Shown here one piece after another: positions 1 through 5,852 of a DNA stretch of 12,661 nucleotides; positions within the stretch are counted from its first letter, which is position 1; the number at the start of each line of letters is the position of its first letter. Made by a program: the position numbers and the translations under genes. The notes beneath the pieces were generated by a model, which did not search any database, was not told the origin of the DNA, and worked only from the letters and a program-made list of their open reading frames with translations. The stretch is from an uncultured Sphingobium sp. Its GTDB lineage: Bacteria; Pseudomonadota; Alphaproteobacteria; Sphingomonadales; Sphingomonadaceae. Location of the stretch: positions 1 to 12,661 of the forward strand of contig CAMLFF010000057.1 of assembly GCA_946479185.1 (NCBI GenBank). The letters run 5' to 3'.

Positions 1-136
1 CCGTATGGAAAAAGCGAAAAAATGCGTCAAGGCGAGCTTTGTTGGAGGGGTCGGCTTCCCACTCGATCACCTCGCCGGAGAGAGCCTCCAGCGTTTCCAG
101 TGTTTCCGCGATGAACTCGCCGAAAATCTCGTCCAT
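1..136 (-). CDS. CheA-like histidine kinase, N-terminal Hpt domain (partial, cut by window edge)
   Basis: The 45 visible residues read MDEIFGEFIAETLETLEALS at the start and end in FRFFHT. This is the first half of a CheA-type Hpt domain: an acidic amphipathic helix (EFIAETLETLE) followed by the helix carrying the phosphorylatable histidine. His44 in FFHT, normally continued by VKG in the family, is the expected phospho-acceptor. Proteins with this start in alphaproteobacteria are CheA-like kinases, often fused to a receiver domain, so this is probably a large cytoplasmic hybrid kinase, but the catalytic part lies outside the window. The ATG at 136 is preceded by a purine-rich GGCGGGGGC. It lies 106 bp downstream of chpT on the same strand, so co-transcription with another phosphotransfer protein is plausible. 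The kinase-type assignment is firm at the Hpt level; whether it acts in chemotaxis or another pathway cannot be told. Confidence 0.75.
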   Translation of the reverse strand, partial: MDEIFGEFIAETLETLEALSGEVIEWEADPSNKARLDAFFRFFHT

Positions 137-190
137 GCCCCCGCCTGCCGATAGGTGATGGGCAGTTATGGAGGCTAAGTTGTGAAGTCC

Positions 191-249
191 GGGTTAAGGA
201 AACTGAACGGGCGCGCGAAGGCGCCGCTGTTTACCGCGTCCCTTAACCC
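191..249. repeat. 9-bp perfect inverted repeat between chpT and the CheA-like gene
   Basis: GGGTTAAGG at 191-199 is exactly repeated in inverse as CCTTAACCC at 241-249, and the second arm contains the chpT stop codon (TAA, complement of 243-245). The 41-bp interior holds a second small hairpin, GGCGC at 210-214 with GCGCC at 221-225. On the minus-strand transcript the two arms would form a stem enclosing an inner stem. There is no following U-run, so this is not a classical intrinsic terminator. It may be an mRNA processing or stability structure, or a pair of protein half-sites; each arm contains GGTTAA/TTAACC, which resembles a CtrA half-site, but the spacing does not fit TTAA-N7-TTAA. Confidence 0.45.
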
Positions 250-920
250 TTGTTGGGCAGCCGCGCGCCGAGCATGATGAAAGGCTCCTGCGCATCGGAA
301 ATCTGGATCGTACCGCCGGATTGTTCCGCGATCGATCGCACCATATAGGCCGCCGCCGTGCGGGTGCTGAGCTCGCCATTGCCCTCAAGCGTCGCGCGAA
401 TGCCTGCATCGAGCGTCAGCCGGGCGCCTTCACCGCGCACCACGATCTCAGTCACGCCGCCCTGCTCTTCAGCACCGATGGCGATGTTGCCGCCGCGCGG
501 CAGCGCCTCGCCGACCATCATGACGATGTTGAGCAGCAATTTGGCGGCGGGCTTGGACATGCCCTCGCCTGCGACCATCCATTGGAGCGTGATCTTGCCA
601 CCGGGAGGGAGAATGCCCTCGATTGCGCTGCGCACCTCATGCACAGGCACGGCCTCGCCATAACCGCCCGCCGCGCCGAATGCCAAGCGGAAGAATTTGA
701 GCTTTCCTGCAGTCGTGCGCGCGCTGTCGGCCAGCAAATTGAGGCACTGCTCGCGCATCCGCGGATCGGTTTCGTCCGCCAGCAGCTCGATGCCATTGTT
801 GAGGGCGCCAACAGGACTCAGCAGATCATGGCACAAGCGCGAGCAAAGCAGGCTGGCATAGTCAACGGGATCGAGCGCAATGGATCGTGCCAAAATAGGG
901 GCATCCTCTTTATCAAGCAT
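243..920 (-). CDS. chpT: Histidine phosphotransferase ChpT
   Basis: The protein has 225 residues from the ATG at 920. ChpT is a dimeric pseudo-histidine-kinase that passes phosphate from the hybrid kinase CckA to CtrA and CpdR in the alphaproteobacterial cell-cycle and motility phosphorelay. The N-terminal helical hairpin (about residues 15-80) contains SRLCHDLLSPVGALNNGIEL, with His31 as the expected phospho-acceptor. The remainder resembles a degenerate HATPase fold (ITLQWMVAGEG, LLLNIVMMVGEALPRGG, and a late AAYMVRSIAEQSGGTI block) without clear ATP-binding G boxes, as expected for ChpT. A start at 965 is open in frame, but 920 places the family-like MLDKEDAP start immediately after an AGAGG stretch, and the longer extension is only the overlapping JAMM gene read in another frame. 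The first 8 bp overlap the end of the JAMM gene, suggesting translational coupling. Assignment to ChpT is strong; partner kinases are not in the window apart from the CheA-like fragment downstream. Confidence 0.9.
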   Translation of the reverse strand: MLDKEDAPILARSIALDPVDYASLLCSRLCHDLLSPVGALNNGIELLADETDPRMREQCLNLLADSARTTAGKLKFFRLAFGAAGGYGEAVPVHEVRSAIEGILPPGGKITLQWMVAGEGMSKPAAKLLLNIVMMVGEALPRGGNIAIGAEEQGGVTEIVVRGEGARLTLDAGIRATLEGNGELSTRTAAAYMVRSIAEQSGGTIQISDAQEPFIMLGARLPNKG

Positions 921-1404
921 TAGCGGGCCTCTCATGCCGCCCCGATGGAGCAGGCGCAAGCGCACCTTGCGGTGAACCGGTCAATTCCACGGCCTCGAAG
1001 CAATCATGCAGCAAATGAGGTTCGCCGGGCATGACGGCACGCCAGCCCGTGATCGCGCCATCCCCCCCCACGATGAGCCACACCTCGCCATTGCGCTGCG
1101 CCATTGCCGCATCGACGGTGGAGGGCTGGGCGGGGCCGGACGGGTGCGAATGATAATGGCCAATGATCGCCGGGCCACCGTCACGCGCGGCGCGATGCGC
1201 AGCAATCAGCACTGCAGGATCGATCTCGAAGCGATGGAGCGGCTGCGCGGCGATGTTGGTGGCCGGGCGCAATTGCGTGACCCGTGCGTGATTGCTCATC
1301 AGCTCAAAGTCGCCCAACAACAGCCCGCAACATTCATTTGGCGCGGAAATGCGCGCGTAAGAGCGGATATCCTCCAGCAGAGCCGTTGAAATGATGAGCG
1401 TCAT
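913..1404 (-). CDS. JAMM/MPN-domain metallopeptidase-like protein (Mov34/MPN/PAD-1 family)
   Basis: The protein has 163 residues from ATG 1404 (165 from the in-frame GTG at 1410; a TAG codon at 1416-1414 blocks anything longer). The full JAMM zinc signature is present: Glu24 in NECCGLLLG, then HSHPSG with His85 and His87, then Ser95 and Asp98 in QPSTVD. This matches the bacterial JAB family that includes CysO-cysteine peptidase-like enzymes, which remove groups from small ubiquitin-like sulfur carriers. The catalytic residues appear intact, so it is probably an active cytoplasmic zinc isopeptidase, but the substrate is unknown and no sulfur-carrier gene is nearby. Residues 135-163 form a Pro/Ala/Gly-rich tail beyond the domain. 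The gene overlaps chpT by 8 bp and diverges from rluD. The only strong purine stretch, GTGGGG, abuts the ATG, so a leaderless start is possible. Confidence 0.85.
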   Translation of the reverse strand: MTLIISTALLEDIRSYARISAPNECCGLLLGDFELMSNHARVTQLRPATNIAAQPLHRFEIDPAVLIAAHRAARDGGPAIIGHYHSHPSGPAQPSTVDAAMAQRNGEVWLIVGGDGAITGWRAVMPGEPHLLHDCFEAVELTGSPQGALAPAPSGRHERPANA

Positions 1405-1409
1405 CCCCA

Positions 1410-1423
1410 CATTCTAGGGAATG
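1410..1423. promoter_or_regulatory. Dyad at the divergent JAMM/rluD start junction; possible overlapping leaderless promoters
   Basis: CATTC-TAGG-GAATG (arms 1410-1414 and 1419-1423) is a 14-bp dyad lying on both start codons. On the minus strand TAGAAT (1416-1411) differs from the -10 consensus at one position and lies 6 bases before the JAMM ATG at 1404; its -35 region is weak. On the plus strand TTGAAA (1386-1391) is a good -35, but an 18-base spacer leads only to CATTCT (1410-1415), 5 bases before the rluD ATG. Both genes lack a well-spaced Shine-Dalgarno, which fits leaderless transcripts. This is a reading of motifs only; no start site is known. Confidence 0.35.
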
Positions 1424-2443
1424 ACTGAGGGGGCTTCCAGCATTTCGGCGCGAATCACGCCAGACATGGACGGCGTACGGCTTGACCGCGCGCTGGCGAT
1501 GCTTGTGCCCGACTATTCCCGCGAGCGATTGAAGGCGCTGATCCTTGCCGGTCATCTGACCGGGCCGGATGGGGCCAAGGCCAAAGACCCCTCCATGAAA
1601 GTGCGCGCCGAGACGGATTATATCCTCGCGGTTCCCGAGGCAGCGCCATCGGAAGCCATCGCGCAGCAGATTGATCTCGTCATAGCCTATGAAGACGAGC
1701 ATCTGATCGTCGTCGATAAGCCAGCCGGCATGGTCGTGCATCCCGCAGCGGGCAATCTGGATGGCACGCTGGTCAACGCTCTGCTTCACCATTGCGCGGG
1801 GCAGCTCTCTGGCATTGGCGGCGTTGCGCGCCCCGGCATCGTCCACCGCATCGACAAGGATACGTCCGGGCTTCTGGTGGTCGCCAAGACCGATCAGGCG
1901 CATGAGGGCCTCTCGGCGCAGTTCAAGGATCACAGCATTGAGCGGCGCTATCTGGCGATCGTGAATGGCAAGCCGAACCCATCCTCCGGCAAGATCGATC
2001 AGTGGATTGGCCGTGCAAGCAACGACCGCAAGAAAATGGCCGTGCAGCGCGAGGGGCGCGGCAAACATGCCGTTACGCACTATCGCACCTTGCAGCGGCT
2101 GGACCGCGCCGCGCTGGTGGAGTGTCGGCTGGAAACAGGCCGCACGCATCAGGTGCGGGTGCATTTGCAGCATCTTGGCTACCCGCTGATTGGGGATCAG
2201 GTTTATTCCCGCCCCGGCCAGCACAAGGAATTGCTGGCTGAGTTGAACTTCCGGCGGCAGGCGCTGCATGCGGCGAGCCTTGGCTTCATCCATCCCGTGA
2301 CAAGCACGGCTCTTAGCTTTGAAAGCCCAATTGCGGGTGACATGCAGCAACTGTTAAGCCATCTTTGCGTAATAGAAGCGGACGCGAGCACCCTCCTCGA
2401 TGCAACGCGTGCCCCAGAAGGAAATAGACGTGAGCAAAGGTAG
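1421..2443 (+). CDS. rluD: 23S rRNA pseudouridine synthase RluD (RluA family)
   Basis: The protein has 340 residues, close to the usual 320-350. RluD converts uridines 1911, 1915 and 1917 (E. coli numbering) in helix 69 of 23S rRNA to pseudouridine, which matters for ribosome assembly. An N-terminal S4 RNA-binding domain (about residues 18-70, with VRLDRALAMLVPDYSRERLK) precedes the catalytic domain. The catalytic motif GIVHRIDKDTSG places the nucleophilic aspartate at Asp145. The later core motifs ERRYLAIV (174-181) and ETGRTHQVRVHL (238-249) are intact. The last 25 residues after SHLC are a variable tail. The ATG at 1421 lies 16 bp from the divergent JAMM start and has no well-spaced Shine-Dalgarno; an internal ATG at 1466 would cut into the S4 domain. 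The 3' end overlaps rpoH by 14 bp, and rluD-rpoH is a common gene order in this class. Confidence 0.93.
   Translation: MTEGASSISARITPDMDGVRLDRALAMLVPDYSRERLKALILAGHLTGPDGAKAKDPSMKVRAETDYILAVPEAAPSEAIAQQIDLVIAYEDEHLIVVDKPAGMVVHPAAGNLDGTLVNALLHHCAGQLSGIGGVARPGIVHRIDKDTSGLLVVAKTDQAHEGLSAQFKDHSIERRYLAIVNGKPNPSSGKIDQWIGRASNDRKKMAVQREGRGKHAVTHYRTLQRLDRAALVECRLETGRTHQVRVHLQHLGYPLIGDQVYSRPGQHKELLAELNFRRQALHAASLGFIHPVTSTALSFESPIAGDMQQLLSHLCVIEADASTLLDATRAPEGNRREQR
2416..2422 (+). promoter_or_regulatory. Shine-Dalgarno selecting the rpoH GTG start
   Basis: AGAAGGA lies inside the last codons of rluD, 7 bases upstream of the GTG at 2430. No comparable site precedes the more upstream in-frame ATG at 2400, and the family-conserved N-terminus (SKGSNLPA) begins directly after the GTG. 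This decides the rpoH start and implies that rpoH can be initiated independently as rluD translation finishes. Confidence 0.65.
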
Positions 2444-3338
2444 CAATCTTCCTGCGACCATTCCTGCGCTCGGCGGAGACGCCAGCCTCAACCGCTATCT
2501 CTCGGAAATCCGCAAGTTTCCGCTGCTGAAGCCTGAGGAAGAGTATATGCTCGCCAAGCGCTATCAGGAGCATGGCGACCCGGAAGCGGCGGCGCGTCTC
2601 GTGACCAGCCATCTGCGACTCGTGGCGAAAATCGCGATGGGCTATCGCGGCTATGGCCTGCCCGTTGCCGAGCTGATCAGCGAAGGCAATATCGGCCTCA
2701 TGCAGGGCGTGAAGAAATTCGAGCCCGATCGCGGCTTCCGCCTCGCCACCTATGCGATGTGGTGGATCCGCGCGTCGATCCAAGAATTCATCTTGCGCTC
2801 CTGGAGCCTTGTGAAGATCGGCACGACAGCCGCGCAGAAGAAGCTGTTCTTCAATCTGCGCCGCATGAAGAACCAGATCGAAGCCTTTGAAGATGGCGAT
2901 CTGCGCCCCGAGGACGTGACCAAGATCGCGACCGACCTTGGCGTCACCGAGGATGAAGTCGTCTCCATGAACCGTCGCATGGCGATGGGCGGCGATACCT
3001 CGCTGAACGTCTCCATGAACGAGGACGGCGAGGGTCAGTGGCAGGATTGGCTGGCGGACGAGAGCCCGCTGCAGGATCAGCTCGTGGCCGATGCGCAGGA
3101 AAGCGACGTGCGGCACGACATGCTGCTCGCCGCCATGGACGATCTTAACGAGCGTGAGCGCCACATTCTGCAGGAGCGCCGTCTGGCCGAAGAGCCCAAG
3201 ACGCTGGAAGAATTGTCGCAAGTCTATGGCGTGAGCCGCGAGCGGGTTCGCCAGATCGAGGTGCGCGCTTTCGAGAAGCTGCAACGCGCGATGATGCGGA
3301 TTGCCGGAGACCGGCGACTGGTCCCCGTCGCAGGTTGA
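2430..3338 (+). CDS. rpoH: RNA polymerase heat-shock sigma factor RpoH (sigma-32)
   Basis: The protein has 302 residues from the GTG at 2430, typical of alphaproteobacterial RpoH. It directs RNA polymerase to heat-shock promoters of chaperone and protease genes. Region 1.2/2.1 begins with ASLNRYLSEIRKFPLL; region 2.2-2.4 carries ELISEGNIGLMQGVKKFEP and FRLATYAMWWIRASIQEFIL, the core-binding and -10-recognition helices. Residues 136-144, QKKLFFNLR, are the diagnostic RpoH box that separates this family from other group 2-3 sigma factors. Region 4.2 (about 258-285) has the helix-turn-helix TLEELSQVYGVSRERVRQIE for the -35 element. An ATG start at 2400 would add ten unconserved residues and lacks a Shine-Dalgarno. 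It overlaps rluD upstream, and a small STAS-like gene begins 5 bp after its stop. Many species of this class carry several rpoH copies; which paralogue this is cannot be told here. Confidence 0.95.
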   Translation: MSKGSNLPATIPALGGDASLNRYLSEIRKFPLLKPEEEYMLAKRYQEHGDPEAAARLVTSHLRLVAKIAMGYRGYGLPVAELISEGNIGLMQGVKKFEPDRGFRLATYAMWWIRASIQEFILRSWSLVKIGTTAAQKKLFFNLRRMKNQIEAFEDGDLRPEDVTKIATDLGVTEDEVVSMNRRMAMGGDTSLNVSMNEDGEGQWQDWLADESPLQDQLVADAQESDVRHDMLLAAMDDLNERERHILQERRLAEEPKTLEELSQVYGVSRERVRQIEVRAFEKLQRAMMRIAGDRRLVPVAG

Positions 3339-3343
3339 GGCCA

Positions 3344-3802
3344 GTGACAATCTCGGATGCATTCGGATCGCCGCACAACGGGAAAGACGGGGGCACCAGA
3401 TCGGCGTCACCCGGCTATAGCGGCTATCTCTCGATTGATCCCAACCACACCGCCGGTATCATTCGCGTGCGTGGCGTCGGCATGTGGACGCCGCAACAAG
3501 CTCAGGTCTATTTTGATGAGATGGCGCGCATCATCCAGCCGATACGCGCCGTGAAGGCCCCGGTGCGGGTCTTGATTGATCTGCGTGAAGCGCCGGTCCA
3601 GTCAGCCGCGACGGCAGATGCGATGGCGAGCGGCTCGAGCAACTATGATCCGCAGTGGGATCGCGTCGCTTTCGTCTGCCTGTCCAAGCTGTTCGCCATG
3701 CAGCTTAAACGCAGTCTTCCCGGCATGCACTCGGGCTTTTTCGAGACGGAAGACGATGCGCTGGCATGGCTGCTATCGGATAAGGCAGACGACGCCAACT
3801 GA
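3344..3802 (+). CDS. Small STAS/SpoIIAA-like domain protein
   Basis: The protein has about 152 residues from GTG 3344 (155 from TTG 3335, which would overlap the rpoH stop); there is no in-frame ATG before residue 47. After a low-complexity N-terminus of about 25 residues it shows an alternating strand/helix pattern: YLSIDPNHTAGIIRVRG, a WTPQQAQVYFDEM helix, the hydrophobic strand VRVLIDLREAP, then WDRVAFVCLSKLFAMQL and a closing FFETEDDALAWLL. This order, especially the VLIDLR strand and the final EDDALAWL helix, is that of stand-alone SpoIIAA-like/STAS-superfamily proteins of Gram-negative bacteria, whose roles are mostly unknown. The usual anti-anti-sigma phosphoserine site is not obvious. 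There is no signal peptide or membrane segment. Its position immediately after rpoH suggests co-transcription and raises, without proving, a link to sigma-factor control. The start codon is uncertain. Confidence 0.7.
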   Translation: MTISDAFGSPHNGKDGGTRSASPGYSGYLSIDPNHTAGIIRVRGVGMWTPQQAQVYFDEMARIIQPIRAVKAPVRVLIDLREAPVQSAATADAMASGSSNYDPQWDRVAFVCLSKLFAMQLKRSLPGMHSGFFETEDDALAWLLSDKADDAN

Positions 3803-3868
3803 GGCTTTGGCAGGCTCGCGCAATCGCGCCCATTTGCCCGGCGCGCAAAAGCGGCTAGGGCGAACCTC

Positions 3869-4249
3869 ATGCACAATATATTCCTCGTGATGGCAGGCGG
3901 CGCAATCGGCGCCGGTTTGCGCTATCAGGCCGGTCGGGCGAGCCAGCATTTGCTGGGCGTCACGAGCTGGCCGTGGGGGACTTTCATCGTCAATATCGTC
4001 GGCGGGCTTTGCATGGGGCTTATCGTAGGCCTTCTGGCTAGCCGGTCCGATGGTGGCGAACCAATCCGACTCTTCGTCGCCGTGGGTATCCTCGGCGGCT
4101 TCACCACTTTTTCTGCCTTCAGCCTGGAAACGCTGCTGATGATCGAGCGCGGCGACTGGTTCATGGCGATCAGCTATGCGCTGCTCTCCGTCATCGTCTC
4201 GATCGGCGCGCTGGCTCTGGGCCTTACGTCCATGAGGACAATTGCATGA
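3869..4249 (+). CDS. crcB: Fluoride ion channel CrcB/Fluc
   Basis: The protein has 126 residues, the normal size for this family. CrcB forms an antiparallel dimeric inner-membrane channel that expels fluoride. Four hydrophobic segments are visible: about residues 4-22, 34-60, 66-90 and 97-121. Family motifs are intact: GGAIGAGLRYQ near the N-terminus, WGTFIVNIVGG with the conserved Asn and Gly, and GILGGFTTFSAFSLE, the TM3 break with the Na+-binding glycines and the phenylalanine pair lining the fluoride path. The ATG at 3869 lacks a strong Shine-Dalgarno (GGGCG nearby). The stop overlaps the start of the downstream pseudouridine synthase as ATGA, indicating translational coupling; crcB-rluC is a recurrent pair in alphaproteobacteria. 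No recognisable fluoride riboswitch precedes it in the 66-bp gap. Confidence 0.94.
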   Translation: MHNIFLVMAGGAIGAGLRYQAGRASQHLLGVTSWPWGTFIVNIVGGLCMGLIVGLLASRSDGGEPIRLFVAVGILGGFTTFSAFSLETLLMIERGDWFMAISYALLSVIVSIGALALGLTSMRTIA

Positions 4250-5796
4250 CCAAGAAAGCCATCGCCGATTTTGCCGGCGTCCGCCAATTTACCGTTGCTG
4301 CCGATGATGACGGCATTCGCCTCGATCGCTGGTTCAAGCGGCATATGCCCGATGCGAGCTTCGCCATCGTCTCGCGCTGGGCGCGCACCGGGCAGTTGCG
4401 CGTGGATGGCGCACGGGCGACACCGGGCGACCGACTGAACGAGGGGCAAGTGCTGCGCGTGCCGCCGCTCGATCTGGAGGCGGCCAAGGCTGGCAAGACG
4501 GAGCGGGCGCGCCCCATCCTCACCGAGGAGCAGATCGAATTTGCCGAGGGCCTCGTCATCCACCGCGATGCGCAGGCGATGGTCATCAACAAGCCGCCGG
4601 GCCTCGCCACGCAGGGCGGCACCAAGACGCATGATCATGTCGACATGCTGCTCGATGGGCTGATGTTCGAGCGCAACGACCGGCCGAAGCTCGTCCACCG
4701 GCTGGATAAGGACACGATCGGCGCGCTGTTGCTCGCGCGTACATCACGCAGCGCCGCGCATTTCGCCAAGTCCTTCGCCTCGCGCACGGCCCGCAAGATT
4801 TACTGGGCGGTCATCATCGGTGTGCCCTCCATCGAGGAAGGCTTGATCGATCTGCCGCTCGCCAAGCAGCCGGGCAACGGCGGCGAGAAGATGCATGTCG
4901 ACGAGAAGGAAGGCGCACCTTCGCGTACCCGCTATCGCGTGATCGAGCGGGCAGGCAATGCCGCCGCATGGGTGGAATTGCAGCCCTTCACCGGGCGCAC
5001 GCATCAGTTGCGCGTCCATATGGCGGCCATTGGCCACCCGATCGTGGGCGATGGCAAATATGGCGGCAAGGAAGCCTTTCTGAGCGGATCGATCAGCCGC
5101 AAGATGCACCTGCATGCGCGCCGCCTGCGCATCGATCATCCCGATGGCACGCCGCTCGATGTGTTTGCTGATCTCCCATCGCATTTCTCCGAAACGCTGC
5201 TGAGCCTCGGCTTTAGTGAGAGCGAGGGCGATCTGCCGCTGCAGGATGACATCAAGCCCGGCGCAGGCGAGAAGAAGGCAATCGAGAAGCGCGCCGCAAC
5301 CGCGCACGCCAAGGATATGCGCAAGGCCAAGCGCGGCGAACGTCGCTCACGCAATGGGCCTGCGCCAAGCGAGCGCCCCGGCAAACCAGATAGCCGCAAA
5401 AGCTCAGCCACGACGCGGGCAGCCCCCGGTGCGCGGCCCGGCCCTGCAAAACCAGGCTGGGGCAAAAGCGGCGACCGCAAGCCAAGCGGACCAAAGGCAG
5501 GCCCCGGCAAGTTCGATGCGCAAAAGGCCGCCGGTGAGCGGAGCGGATCATCGCGATTTGGCGGAGAACGCAGCGGCGGGGAGCGCTCTGGGGGTGAGCG
5601 GTCTGGCGGTGATCGATATGCCAGCGAGCGAGGCGGCGGCGAACGCTCCGGTCCCGCGCGTTCAGGCCCAGCCCGTTCTGGTCCGGCCCGTTCCGGCTCG
5701 ACACGCCCGGATAGCCCGCGCGGCGGCGCAGGCAAATCAGGGGCGCCGCGCTCCGGCGCTGGCAAGCCGCCACCGCGCAGGCCGCGGGGCGACTGA
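4246..5796 (+). CDS. rluC: RluC-type 23S rRNA pseudouridine synthase with long disordered C-terminal tail
   Basis: The protein has 516 residues; typical RluC is about 320, so roughly 180 residues are extra. The S4 RNA-binding domain covers about residues 20-75 (GIRLDRWFKRHMPDA, GQLRVDG). The catalytic domain runs from about 98 to 325, with VINKPPGLATQGG, the active-site motif KLVHRLDKDTIGALL (Asp154 as nucleophile) and FTGRTHQLRVHM. RluC normally modifies U955, U2504 and U2580 (E. coli numbering) of 23S rRNA. The usual TSG after the catalytic aspartate reads TIG here. From about residue 335 the protein is low-complexity, rich in Lys, Arg, Gly, Ser, Pro and Ala, starting with a charged Lys-rich helix-like stretch and passing into repeats of GGERS and GPARS. 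This tail is probably disordered and RNA-binding. It is translationally coupled to crcB upstream. Another RluA paralogue (RluD) lies 1.8 kb upstream; the RluC call rests on the crcB pairing and the sequence style. Confidence 0.9.
   Translation: MTKKAIADFAGVRQFTVAADDDGIRLDRWFKRHMPDASFAIVSRWARTGQLRVDGARATPGDRLNEGQVLRVPPLDLEAAKAGKTERARPILTEEQIEFAEGLVIHRDAQAMVINKPPGLATQGGTKTHDHVDMLLDGLMFERNDRPKLVHRLDKDTIGALLLARTSRSAAHFAKSFASRTARKIYWAVIIGVPSIEEGLIDLPLAKQPGNGGEKMHVDEKEGAPSRTRYRVIERAGNAAAWVELQPFTGRTHQLRVHMAAIGHPIVGDGKYGGKEAFLSGSISRKMHLHARRLRIDHPDGTPLDVFADLPSHFSETLLSLGFSESEGDLPLQDDIKPGAGEKKAIEKRAATAHAKDMRKAKRGERRSRNGPAPSERPGKPDSRKSSATTRAAPGARPGPAKPGWGKSGDRKPSGPKAGPGKFDAQKAAGERSGSSRFGGERSGGERSGGERSGGDRYASERGGGERSGPARSGPARSGPARSGSTRPDSPRGGAGKSGAPRSGAGKPPPRRPRGD
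5536..5697 (+). repeat. Short in-frame coding repeats (GGERS, then GPARS units) in the RluC tail
   Basis: At residues 439-455 the protein reads GGERSGGERSGGERSGG, and at 469-483 GPARS occurs three times in tandem; related ERSG units begin at residue 431 and recur at 466-468. At the DNA level the units differ at synonymous positions (for example GAACGCAGC, GAGCGCTCT, GAGCGGTCT for ERS; GGTCCCGCGCGTTCA, GGCCCAGCCCGTTCT, GGTCCGGCCCGTTCC for GPARS). So the amino-acid pattern is better preserved than the nucleotide pattern, consistent with old repeats retained for the protein they encode. Confidence 0.8.
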
Positions 5797-5816
5797 ATTT
5801 GGCCCCCGGCTAGGCG

Positions 5817-5845
5817 TTGGCTGTAACAAGTCAGGCGCCTATATT
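5817..5845 (+). promoter_or_regulatory. Sigma-70-like promoter for the vgr-related gene, probable leaderless transcript
   Basis: TTGGCT (5817-5822) and TATATT (5840-5845) are separated by exactly 17 bases, in the 56-bp gap after the RluC gene. The -10 ends 7 bases before the ATG at 5853, where transcription would be expected to begin, so the mRNA would start at or next to the start codon. No Shine-Dalgarno is visible before the ATG, which agrees with this. The four matches in the -35 and five in the -10 make it the best promoter candidate in the window. Confidence 0.55.
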
Positions 5846-5852
5846 GTCAGCC

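Noticed and set aside
191..249. CtrA binding site near chpT
   Set aside because: TTAA occurs in both arms of the inverted repeat, but about 45 bp apart, not in the TTAA-N7-TTAA arrangement. Kept only as an inverted repeat.
2313..3410. A 365-codon open frame antisense to rpoH, and a 338-codon one antisense to rluD (1334-2350)
   Set aside because: Both lie opposite well-identified genes. Their products are compositionally odd (His, Arg, Leu, Ala rich) with no recognisable domain. Long antisense frames are expected in high-GC coding DNA.
3803..3868. Possible fluoride riboswitch upstream of crcB
   Set aside because: The 66-bp gap lacks the conserved fluoride-riboswitch sequence blocks and is too short to hold the full aptamer plus expression platform. 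Only weak 4-5 bp hairpins are visible.
5817..5852. Longer vgr-related protein starting at TTG 5817
   Set aside because: The extra 12 codons coincide with the promoter elements, have no Shine-Dalgarno, and look unlike the start of the family; ATG 5853 is preferred.
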